Shown: piece by piece, positions 6,798-13,146 of the stretch
Layout of the letters: every line of letters begins with the position of its first letter
How positions within the stretch are numbered: the first letter of the stretch is position 1
NCBI GenBank assembly: GCA_903929845.1
Contig: CAIYWF010000104.1
Span: 1 to 14,167, forward strand
DNA: 14,167 nucleotides
Source of the DNA: an uncultured Chlorobiaceae bacterium
GTDB taxonomy: Bacteria > Bacteroidota > Chlorobiia > Chlorobiales > Chlorobiaceae
Direction: 5' to 3'
Program-made: the position numbers and the translations under genes
The notes under the pieces: model-generated
What the model was told of the DNA's origin: nothing
The model's database searches: none
What the model saw: only the letters and a program-made list of their open reading frames with translations

Positions 6798-8396
6798 TTA
6801 CGCTTTGGCCGCAGGATTCCGTTTTTTCCGTGCAGCAGTTTCAATACATTCACGCTGAGCAATTACCACTGAGACACCTTCCCAGGCAATCTCCTCGCTG
6901 AGTACCGCAATGTTTTCAGCAAGGTGTGATTTCAGGGGGATGATGGTTCTGAGATGCACTTCCTCAACGCCGAGTCCCCGGCAAATCTCCAGCAGCCTCG
7001 AACCGTTTGCCGAAGAGTTCTGGCCGCCGGTCATGGCGGTGGTGTCGTTATCGGCAATAATGATGGTGAGCGGTGACCGGTCATTGATGGCATCCAGCAG
7101 GCCGGTCATGCCGGAGTGGGTAAAGGTCGAGTCGCCGATGACGGCAACCGCAGGCCGCAGACCGGCATCCGCCGCCCCCTTTGCCATGGTGATGGAGGCG
7201 CCCATATCGACGCAGGTATGAATGGCGTTATATGGCGCGAGCGCTCCAAGCGTGTAGCAGCCGATGTCGGAGAAAACGTGATGCTGCGCGTGTGCACTCA
7301 TCACCGTGTTGAGTGCTTCGTAGAGGTCGCGGTGGCCGCACCCCTTGCAGAGTTCCGGTGGACGGTTCACCACAATGCCAGGTATCGGCATGATCTCTTT
7401 TTTTGTCAGGCCGAGAGCAAGAGCGACACTGTCGGTATTGAGTTCTCCGGCACGGGGGAGTGTTCCGTCGAGGCGTCCTTGGATATGCGTGTTGCCAAAA
7501 TATCCTCGCAGAAGCTCCTCATAAACCGGATAACCCTCCTCGGCAACAAGGATGGTATCGCAGGAGTTGAAAAAGGCTTCGATCTTTTTTCTCGGCAGGG
7601 GGTAGTGTCCGATCTTCAGTACGGAGCAGTCGAGGGCATAAGCCTGTCGTACCTCCATGACGTAGTTGAAGGCAATGCCGAAGGCAAGAACGCCGGTAGA
7701 GCCTGTTCCGGGTATGAGGCGGTTCAGCCATGACTGCTCCGCAAGCTCTTCTAGTTGAGGCTGCATACCAAGCAGGTTGTTGTACTGACGGCGGGCATTA
7801 TGCGGCATCAGCACAAAGCGCTCTGGAGCGTAAGGTGCGTTGAGCGGGTTTTGTGGACGAGTCGAAGCTCGTTCTACTCCCGCACGTGAATGCGCAAGCC
7901 TTGTGGTGAGCCTGAGCAGTACCGGCAGCTTGAGGGATTCAGAGAGATCGAAAGCATACCGGGCAGCATCGTAGAGCTCCTGCTGTGATGCAGGTTCAAC
8001 CACCGGTATCATGGCAAATTTGCCATAGACCCGACTGTCCTGCTCGTTTTGTGAAGAGTGCATTGATGGATCGTCGGCCACAGCTACCACCAGTCCACCG
8101 TTGACTCCGGTAATGGCGGAGTTGATAAATGCATCGGCAGCGACGTTCAGCCCCACATGCTTCATGCAGACCAGACTTCTTTTGCCACAATACGACATCC
8201 CGAGCGCAGCCTCATAAGCTGTTTTTTCATTAGCCGACCAGGTTGAGCGAACAGGTTGTGCCCGATCATCCTTGTTTTTCTGGATATATTCGGTGATTTC
8301 GGTCGAAGGGGTTCCAGGGTAAGCATAGACGCCGGATATTCCGCCGTCAAGGGCTCCAAGCGCAATGGCTTCGGCGCCCAGCAAAAGTTGTTTCAT
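6798..8396 (-). CDS. iorA: Indolepyruvate:ferredoxin oxidoreductase, alpha subunit, without C-terminal ferredoxin domain
   Basis: This thiamine-diphosphate subunit has 532 residues. The N-terminal domain contains YAYPGTPSTEITEYIQ (24-39) and KHVGLNVAADAFINSA. CKGCGHRDLYEAL lies near residue 350, and the TPP/Mg motif begins GDSTFTHSGM near 419 and ends in DNDTTAMTGGQN. The usual IorA ends with a domain binding two 4Fe-4S clusters (about 600-650 residues in all). Here the chain stops shortly after VVIAQRECIETAARKKRNPAAKA, and iorB starts 8 bases later, so that domain is absent rather than displaced. Electron transfer would need a separate ferredoxin. The 120 bases before the ATG hold an AT-rich stretch with an imperfect hairpin (8424-8448) but no clear promoter. 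Transcription may come from this gap or from arsA upstream. Confidence 0.93.
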   Translation of the reverse strand: MKQLLLGAEAIALGALDGGISGVYAYPGTPSTEITEYIQKNKDDRAQPVRSTWSANEKTAYEAALGMSYCGKRSLVCMKHVGLNVAADAFINSAITGVNGGLVVAVADDPSMHSSQNEQDSRVYGKFAMIPVVEPASQQELYDAARYAFDLSESLKLPVLLRLTTRLAHSRAGVERASTRPQNPLNAPYAPERFVLMPHNARRQYNNLLGMQPQLEELAEQSWLNRLIPGTGSTGVLAFGIAFNYVMEVRQAYALDCSVLKIGHYPLPRKKIEAFFNSCDTILVAEEGYPVYEELLRGYFGNTHIQGRLDGTLPRAGELNTDSVALALGLTKKEIMPIPGIVVNRPPELCKGCGHRDLYEALNTVMSAHAQHHVFSDIGCYTLGALAPYNAIHTCVDMGASITMAKGAADAGLRPAVAVIGDSTFTHSGMTGLLDAINDRSPLTIIIADNDTTAMTGGQNSSANGSRLLEICRGLGVEEVHLRTIIPLKSHLAENIAVLSEEIAWEGVSVVIAQRECIETAARKKRNPAAKA

Positions 8397-8516
8397 CGTG
8401 AGCTCATTGAAAAAGTTGTCCCCAAAGATGAGAAATTATTCTCTTTGAAGCCAATGAAATCAGCAATGATAAATCAGAGTTTCACTTTTTGGAGTTCTCT
8501 TGAGCTGTTTATGATG

Positions 8517-9722
8517 TTATCCCGGTAATGTTGCCGTCTCTTTTTTTCGGAACTCAATTTTCAGCCACTGATCTTCATAGATAGCTTCGGCAACCCGCAT
8601 ACCGGCAAGGAAGAGCGGAAGAATCACGTTTTTCTGGTAATTGCCGATTCTCAGGGTCAGCGAGTCGCCAAGCTGAAGGACATTGGTTTCCATTTTGTTG
8701 TCGAAGGCGAACGGCAGGCGCAGCTTCATGATATAGTGCCCTTCACTGACTTTTGTGATGGCAGTATGCTCCTCTCGATAGAAAATATCAAGCGGGTTTT
8801 TATCTCTATAGACCACATCGCCAACGGTTTTCAGCATATCAAGGCCGAGCACTTCACGGCGGAAGAGGGGGACTTTCGTGATCGGAATGGGAGCGAAGGA
8901 GTGTTCAATCTGCTCAATGTATTTGTGCTGGATGGTTTTCCACTCTTTAAAGTACTCTCCGTCAACCTCGTCCATGAAGACCCTGTTGATGACCACCTGA
9001 TCAACGGTGATGCCGTAAAGATTCAGGTAGGTGAGCGCACGCATGGACTCCTTGACAACCATCTTTTCGGGGTTCATGACAAGCCGTACGGTTGTTTGTG
9101 TTCCATCCGAGAGCAGGTCGATGATGCCGTCTACAGAGGTGAAGAGGTGTTCGATCTGGTCATAGACCTCTGTTTCGGGGACAAGGTCATGAAGTCGGCC
9201 GATTTTTTTCGACAGAGGGCGTATCACCGGTTTGACCACAAATTTTTCGAGGGTTCTTATCATCTTCAGCATCCAGCCGAAAGTTTCCGGCAGGGAGAGA
9301 AGGCGGAGGGTTTCGCCGGTTGGGGCGCAGTCAACAACAAGAAGGTCGTACTCTTTTGACTCGTTATATCGCTTGATGTAGGAGAGGGAAAAAAGCTCCT
9401 CCATGCCAGGAAGGACGCCCATCTCCTCGACATAGATGCCCTTGATTCCCTGTACTTCCATGATGTGAGCAAAGTGCGCGCGGACGATTTCCCAGTTCAG
9501 CGTCAGATCGCCGTAGACGCTTACCTCCTGACCGTAAAGATTGTCGGCAATTTTGAGTGGAGAAGGGCCCAGCTCAAGGTCGAAGGAGTCACCGAGGCTG
9601 TGCGCGGGGTCTGTAGAAATAATAAGGGTTTTAAAGCCCAAGGATGCGGCCTTTACGGCAGTCGCTGCGGCTATGGAGGTTTTGCCTACGCCACCCTTGC
9701 CTGTAAAAACGATTGTTCTCAT
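8517..9722 (-). CDS. ArsA/Get3-family ATPase with C-terminal HSP20-like domain
   Basis: The 401-residue ATPase starts at MRTIVFTGKGGVGKTS (P-loop with deviant Walker A, 8-16). It continues with the switch I motif STDPAHSLGDSFD (36-48) and the family signature DCAPTGETLRLLSLPE (131-146). The last 75 or so residues (YIMKLRLPFAFDN to LKIEFRKK) resemble the small alpha-crystallin-like domain found in many bacterial ArsA homologues. E. coli ArsA binds arsenite through several cysteines, but this protein has only one cysteine (in the DCAP motif), and no arsB, arsC or arsR gene is nearby. Arsenite extrusion is therefore unlikely; a client-targeting or assembly ATPase role is more plausible. It has half the length of the duplicated E. 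coli ArsA. It lies upstream of iorA on the same strand, 120 bases away, and may or may not share transcription. Confidence 0.88.
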   Translation of the reverse strand: MRTIVFTGKGGVGKTSIAAATAVKAASLGFKTLIISTDPAHSLGDSFDLELGPSPLKIADNLYGQEVSVYGDLTLNWEIVRAHFAHIMEVQGIKGIYVEEMGVLPGMEELFSLSYIKRYNESKEYDLLVVDCAPTGETLRLLSLPETFGWMLKMIRTLEKFVVKPVIRPLSKKIGRLHDLVPETEVYDQIEHLFTSVDGIIDLLSDGTQTTVRLVMNPEKMVVKESMRALTYLNLYGITVDQVVINRVFMDEVDGEYFKEWKTIQHKYIEQIEHSFAPIPITKVPLFRREVLGLDMLKTVGDVVYRDKNPLDIFYREEHTAITKVSEGHYIMKLRLPFAFDNKMETNVLQLGDSLTLRIGNYQKNVILPLFLAGMRVAEAIYEDQWLKIEFRKKETATLPG

Positions 9723-9727
9723 AATGG

Positions 9728-9732
9728 CTCCA
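9728..9732 (-). promoter_or_regulatory. Ribosome binding site fixing the arsA-like start
   Basis: On the minus strand TGGAG stands 5 bases before the ATG at 9722. An in-frame ATG further upstream (9773) would add 17 residues (MCKYLKLRTKHTSTGAI) before the P-loop strand, unlike the family, whose members start just before the first beta strand. The site supports the inner start. Confidence 0.7.
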
Positions 9733-9856
9733 GTACTGGTATGTTTCGTTCGCAGTTTCAGATATTTACACATAACCGTTATCGTTGACTGATAATTCAG
9801 TCTTCTCAGCTTTTTTCAGCCCCATTTTGGGGTGCATTGATGAGAGACTAAAATAC

Positions 9857-9885
9857 TTGCACGAAAAAGGATGTAATGGTTATAT
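9857..9885 (+). promoter_or_regulatory. Candidate sigma-70 promoter for the lipoprotein pair
   Basis: TTGCAC (9857-9862) and TTATAT (9880-9885) are separated by 17 bases, about 88 bases before the first lipoprotein start. This is the best match in the 251-base divergent region between arsA and the lipoprotein genes. The remaining part of that region holds a short CCCCA/TGGGG hairpin (9820-9832) and is otherwise featureless to me. Confidence 0.4.
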
Positions 9886-9973
9886 TCAAACAGTGGTTTT
9901 ATAGAGTTCAGGTGTACTCAGTTTAAAAGGGTAACATAAGTATTTTAAAGCTCACTAAACATCACAAGCAACA

Positions 9974-10375
9974 ATGAAAGCGTTAGTTGTTACTGGATTG
10001 ATTTTGTTAATGTTTGCCAGTTGTACGATGACTGCGGCAAATCATGCCGATCAGCTTCCGGCATCACAGGGTAGAGAACTGACGGTTGGAATAGTGCAGA
10101 AAGATATCAGAAAAGGGATGAGCCAGGCTGAGGTTGCACAAATTCTTGGTTCTCCAAACATTGTCTCAAAAGACAAGGATGGAGTCGAAACCTGGATTTA
10201 TGATAAAATAGCTTCGGAAGCATCGTATTCAACCGGAACAGGCGGAATATTGTCTTTGTTTACAGGCGGCCGAGAAGCTGGCGCAGCAGCAACCACACAA
10301 AAGACACTTACAGTTATTATAAAGTTTACAAAAGGTGTTATAAGCGATTATTCTTACCACGGCAGTAAATTTTAG
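9974..10375 (+). CDS. BamE/SmpA-like outer-membrane lipoprotein
   Basis: The 133-residue precursor starts with a short hydrophobic signal (KALVVTGLILLMFASC) ending at Cys17. The lipobox FASC is slightly off consensus but acceptable for lipidation. The mature part has the SmpA/OmlA (BamE) pattern: VQKDIRKGMSQAEVAQILGSP, then TWIYDK, then a closing beta hairpin VIIKFTKGVISDYSYHG. A Gly/Ala/Thr-rich insert (about residues 83-106) interrupts the fold between the second and third strands. BamE helps the Bam complex insert outer-membrane proteins, but many family members act elsewhere, so the role is open. Its stop is 11 bases before the next gene's likely ATG (TAG overlapping a possible GTG start), so both are co-expressed and probably act together at the outer membrane. 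Confidence 0.75.
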   Translation: MKALVVTGLILLMFASCTMTAANHADQLPASQGRELTVGIVQKDIRKGMSQAEVAQILGSPNIVSKDKDGVETWIYDKIASEASYSTGTGGILSLFTGGREAGAAATTQKTLTVIIKFTKGVISDYSYHGSKF

Positions 10376-10386
10376 TGAAGATAACT

Positions 10387-10890
10387 ATGAAAAAGGTAGT
10401 GTTGCTCTTGCTTGCAGCAGGAATGATAACGATGAGTGGTTGTGAAACTGTTCAGCCAGTTGCTGAAAAAACGCAGTTGGAGATACGCGAATTTCAAACC
10501 CGCACTTATGACCAGAGTGCGACAAAAGTGGTTATGAAGGCGGTCATGAATACTTTGCAGGATGACGGGTTTATTGTTCAGCAGGCCAATGTTGATTTAG
10601 GGCTTTTAACGGCTCAGAAAGAGGTGGATGTTGAAAATAGTACGGAGTCTTTTTTTGCAAGAGCATTTACCGACCACCCTGAGTACAAAAAAAACAGTAT
10701 CACGGATGCCTCAGTAAATATCACTGAATTTGGTAAACAGACCAAAGTGCGCATTAATTTTACCAATAAGGTGATGAATAACAGAGGCGGAGTGATGCGA
10801 GTTACGCAAATCAGTGACGAGAAATACTATCAGACTTTTTTTTCAAAAGTTGATAAATCAATATTTCTTGCCAAAGCAAAAATTCAATAA
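10387..10890 (+). CDS. Lipoprotein of unknown function
   Basis: The predicted precursor has 167 residues with a clear lipoprotein signal: MKK, a hydrophobic stretch and MSGC, giving lipidated Cys19. I chose the ATG at 10387 because it gives a textbook MKK signal; a GTG at 10375 overlaps the previous stop and would add four residues. The mature part starts ETVQPVAEKTQ and carries REFQTRTYD, VVMKAVMNTLQDDGFIVQQANVDLGLLTAQKEVDVE and later INFTNKV. The LQDDGFIVQQANVDLGLLTA segment looks like a conserved alpha-beta core and is what I would search with. I cannot assign a named family. It ends one base before the convergent nitroreductase stop, and no terminator hairpin is visible. Confidence 0.8.
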   Translation: MKKVVLLLLAAGMITMSGCETVQPVAEKTQLEIREFQTRTYDQSATKVVMKAVMNTLQDDGFIVQQANVDLGLLTAQKEVDVENSTESFFARAFTDHPEYKKNSITDASVNITEFGKQTKVRINFTNKVMNNRGGVMRVTQISDEKYYQTFFSKVDKSIFLAKAKIQ

Positions 10891-10891
10891 C

Positions 10892-11407
10892 TCATAAAAA
10901 TTCCGTTATCTCTTCGAGAGATTTTCTTGAAGTTGGGAAATGCACGGCATTAGGGGGTGCATATCCAAGGGGTGTCATTGCAAAAACCTCTTCATTCGGC
11001 TTGAGGTGAAGCGCTTCGCGAAGCATGTCGGGATCGAAGGCGGCAATCCAGCAGGTTCCGAGGCCTTCAAAGGTTGCTGCAAGCACAAGGTGATCCATGA
11101 CGATAGTGAGATCAGTCTCAATGGAGTTGTAGCCATCTTTTCTGCGAACCCATGCTTCGTCGCAGTTGCCGGAGACAATCACGAAGCATGGTACGCTTTG
11201 AATCCAGCCTCGAGCATAGCATGAGTAGATTTTCTGAAGCATCTTCTCCGACTGAACGACATGGAAGCGCCACGGCTGAAGGTTCGCTGCTGAAGGGGCA
11301 ACTCTTCCTGCGTTGAGAATCCGGCGGAGCACATCATCGGGAATGGCTTTATTGCGCTCATAGCTGCGGATGCTGCAGCGTCTTGTGACAAGATCATAAA
11401 AGTCCAT
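10892..11407 (-). CDS. Nitroreductase-family FMN oxidoreductase
   Basis: The 171-residue protein shows the N-terminal FMN-phosphate signature of nitroreductases, RRCSIRSYERNKAIPDDVL (8-26), followed by AGRVAPSAANLQPWRFHVV. It also has the mid-chain glycine segment ATFEGLGTCWIAAF and the ending MTPLGYAPP. Such enzymes are cytoplasmic FMN dimers using NAD(P)H to reduce nitro groups, quinones or flavins; the physiological substrate here is unknown. A good ribosome binding site (AGGAG, complement of 11416-11420, 8 bases before the ATG) begins right after the stop of the upstream gene, so it is the last gene of the rseP-prfA operon. The length is at the short end of the family but all core blocks are present. 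Confidence 0.92.
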   Translation of the reverse strand: MDFYDLVTRRCSIRSYERNKAIPDDVLRRILNAGRVAPSAANLQPWRFHVVQSEKMLQKIYSCYARGWIQSVPCFVIVSGNCDEAWVRRKDGYNSIETDLTIVMDHLVLAATFEGLGTCWIAAFDPDMLREALHLKPNEEVFAMTPLGYAPPNAVHFPTSRKSLEEITEFL

Positions 11408-11421
11408 AGATTACTCTCCTT

Positions 11422-12030
11422 TTATCTGTTCGTAATGTTGAAGTCCTTGGTGATGGAGTGAAACATTGAGTTGGTGGATGCCTGCATGATAATGGATATC
11501 GCAGCATTGGTCATCGCGTGGAGAATCGGTTCAGGGACTATCCTGAATGCCGGGTAGAGAATAAAGCGGACATCAACTTTTAAATCAAGCTGAACTCTGG
11601 TTTTTTCCCTCTCTACAGGGCGCATCTTCATGTTGGCAAAGGCCTTTCCTTCAAAGAGGTACTTGGCTGGGTCCTCGATCTGATCTGCAACCGGATGGTG
11701 TATCCAGCGGATCGTTTTTCCTACAGTGTAGCGATTGATGATCTCCTCTGAGAGTTCGGCAGTTTCAGTGTGTTTGATATGCTCCGGCAGCTCCAGTAGA
11801 GGTTCTTCAGTCTGTTCGACATAAAATATCACATCAAACGGGTTGTTTTGTGGATCGGTAACACGGAAGAGCCATTTATAGACGTTTTCTGTGTCGGTGA
11901 GTTCTACGCTGTGGCAGAAGGGGTTGAACCCCAGCATCTTTTTGTGGTCGGAGAGATAGGCGACGGTCTGGTGAAATTCCCCGTGTAATATCCAGTCACC
12001 CCTGCTTTTTCCAGTCGCTTTCATTTCCAT
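11422..12030 (-). CDS. Conserved protein of unknown function (possibly DUF1997-like)
   Basis: The 202-residue protein has no signal peptide and no catalytic motif I recognise. It reads like a lipid- or ligand-binding beta-sheet/helix-grip protein: alternating strands (NVYKWLFRVTDPQNNPFDVI, TIRWIHHP, VDVRFILYPAFRIVPEPIL) and a closing helix (MTNAAISIIMQASTNSMF). The arrangement and the late PxxLHAMTN helix recall the DUF1997 family of phototrophs, but this is tentative. It begins 24 bases after prfA and ends 14 bases before the nitroreductase gene, so it is co-transcribed with both. Two ATGs are possible (12030 and 12024); an AAGGGA about 11 bases upstream favours the first only weakly. A role in the photosynthetic apparatus would be a guess. 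Confidence 0.75.
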   Translation of the reverse strand: MEMKATGKSRGDWILHGEFHQTVAYLSDHKKMLGFNPFCHSVELTDTENVYKWLFRVTDPQNNPFDVIFYVEQTEEPLLELPEHIKHTETAELSEEIINRYTVGKTIRWIHHPVADQIEDPAKYLFEGKAFANMKMRPVEREKTRVQLDLKVDVRFILYPAFRIVPEPILHAMTNAAISIIMQASTNSMFHSITKDFNITNR

Positions 12031-12054
12031 GTCGTCGCGGTTCCCTTGTTTCGT

Positions 12055-13128
12055 TTACATGAGTTCAGATTGCAGGCGTTCAGCCTGGTCATGCATTTTG
12101 AGCGCATTAATAATATCCTGTATATCCCCCTGCAGAATCTGCGGAAGGGCGTGGCTTGTAAAGCCGATACGGTGGTCGGTTACGCGTGACTGTGGGTAGT
12201 TGTAGGTGCGGATTTTGGCGCTCCGGTCTCCGGTTGTCACCATGGATCGGCGCAGATCGGCCCGTTGCTGTTGCTGCTCAGCAAGCTGGATGTCGTAGAG
12301 CTTTGTGCGGAGCATCTGCATGGCCATCTCCTTGTTTTGGAGCTGTGAGCGCTGCTCTTGGCAGGCGGCGACAATGCCGCTTGGTATATGGGTGATTCGT
12401 ACGGCAGTTTCTACCTTGTTGACGTTCTGTCCTCCTTTTCCGCCGCTCCGGTAGGTATCAAATCTCAGATTCTCCCGGCGGATCTCAACATCCACCTCCT
12501 CTGCTTCAGGCAGTACCGCTACACTGACGGCGGAAGTGTGAATACGCCCCTGTGTTTCGGTGTCAGGGACGCGCTGTACCCGGTGTACGCCGCTTTCGTA
12601 CTTCATGGTTCCATAGACATCGTTACCGCTTATTTCGAGGGTCATCTCCCTGAACCCTCCGGGCACGGAGCTTTCATTGAAGTGAAGTGTGTGGCATTGC
12701 CAGCCCTGCTGTTCGGCATACCGCTGGTACATTCTGGTCAGGTCGGCGGTAAAGAGCGCGGCCTCTTCTCCGCCGGTTCCAGCCCGGATCTCTATAATGA
12801 CGTTGCGTGAGTCTGCCTCCTCTTTTGGAAGAAGCAGTATCTTGAGGCGCTGTTCAAGTTCAGGCAGTATTTTCTGGAGTTCGCTGATTTCTGCCTGCAC
12901 AAGTTCTTTCATGTCGAGGTCGCTCTCCTCTTTCAGCAGTTGTCGAGAAGCATCCAGCTCTGATTTTTTTTGCGCGTACTGGTCGTAAGCCTGCACAATT
13001 TCCTTGAGGTCGCTGTATTCCTTGTTGAGTTTTCTGAAGCGATCTTGATCGTTTGCTGCTTTTGGGTCGGCAAGCAATTGTTCAAGATCGAGGTGTTTTT
13101 CTTTTATGGATTGCAGTTTTTCGAGCAT
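12055..13128 (-). CDS. prfA: Peptide chain release factor 1
   Basis: The 357-residue protein is a full-length class I release factor. It carries the GGQ motif in YRSGGKGGQNVNKVE (GGQ at 232-234), which triggers peptidyl-tRNA hydrolysis on the ribosome. RF1 identity is shown by the codon-recognition tripeptide at 188-190 in HRVQRVPDTETQGRIHTSA: a P-x-T type (here PDT, where E. coli has PAT) rather than the SPF of RF2. It therefore reads UAA and UAG. The coiled N-terminal domain (residues 1-100) and the loop IEIRAGTGGEEAALF are typical. It follows rseP by 18 bases in the same direction. The ATG at 13128 fits the family start (MLEKLQSIKEKHLDLE), although the ribosome binding site is weak. Confidence 0.97.
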   Translation of the reverse strand: MLEKLQSIKEKHLDLEQLLADPKAANDQDRFRKLNKEYSDLKEIVQAYDQYAQKKSELDASRQLLKEESDLDMKELVQAEISELQKILPELEQRLKILLLPKEEADSRNVIIEIRAGTGGEEAALFTADLTRMYQRYAEQQGWQCHTLHFNESSVPGGFREMTLEISGNDVYGTMKYESGVHRVQRVPDTETQGRIHTSAVSVAVLPEAEEVDVEIRRENLRFDTYRSGGKGGQNVNKVETAVRITHIPSGIVAACQEQRSQLQNKEMAMQMLRTKLYDIQLAEQQQQRADLRRSMVTTGDRSAKIRTYNYPQSRVTDHRIGFTSHALPQILQGDIQDIINALKMHDQAERLQSELM

Positions 13129-13146
13129 CGATTCCGAGCGTTTGCC

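Noticed and set aside
7116..7733. Plus-strand open frame of 205 codons opposite iorA
   Set aside because: Long only because the opposite gene lacks the relevant codons; no motif, and iorA is unambiguous.
8424..8448. Imperfect hairpin before iorA, considered as a riboswitch or attenuator
   Set aside because: The stem is short and AT-rich with a bulge, and there is no leader peptide or alternative terminator structure.
8736..9359. Plus-strand open frame of 207 codons opposite the arsA-like gene
   Set aside because: It is a shadow of the ATPase gene on the other strand, with no start signal or family match.
9723..9773. Extension of the arsA-like protein by 17 residues to an upstream ATG
   Set aside because: It adds a basic, unconserved stretch before the P-loop strand, and a good ribosome binding site serves the inner ATG.
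9820..9832. CCCCA-TTT-TGGGG hairpin between arsA and the lipoprotein genes, considered as a terminator
   Set aside because: It lies between divergent genes, the stem is only 5 bp, and no U-tract follows on either strand.
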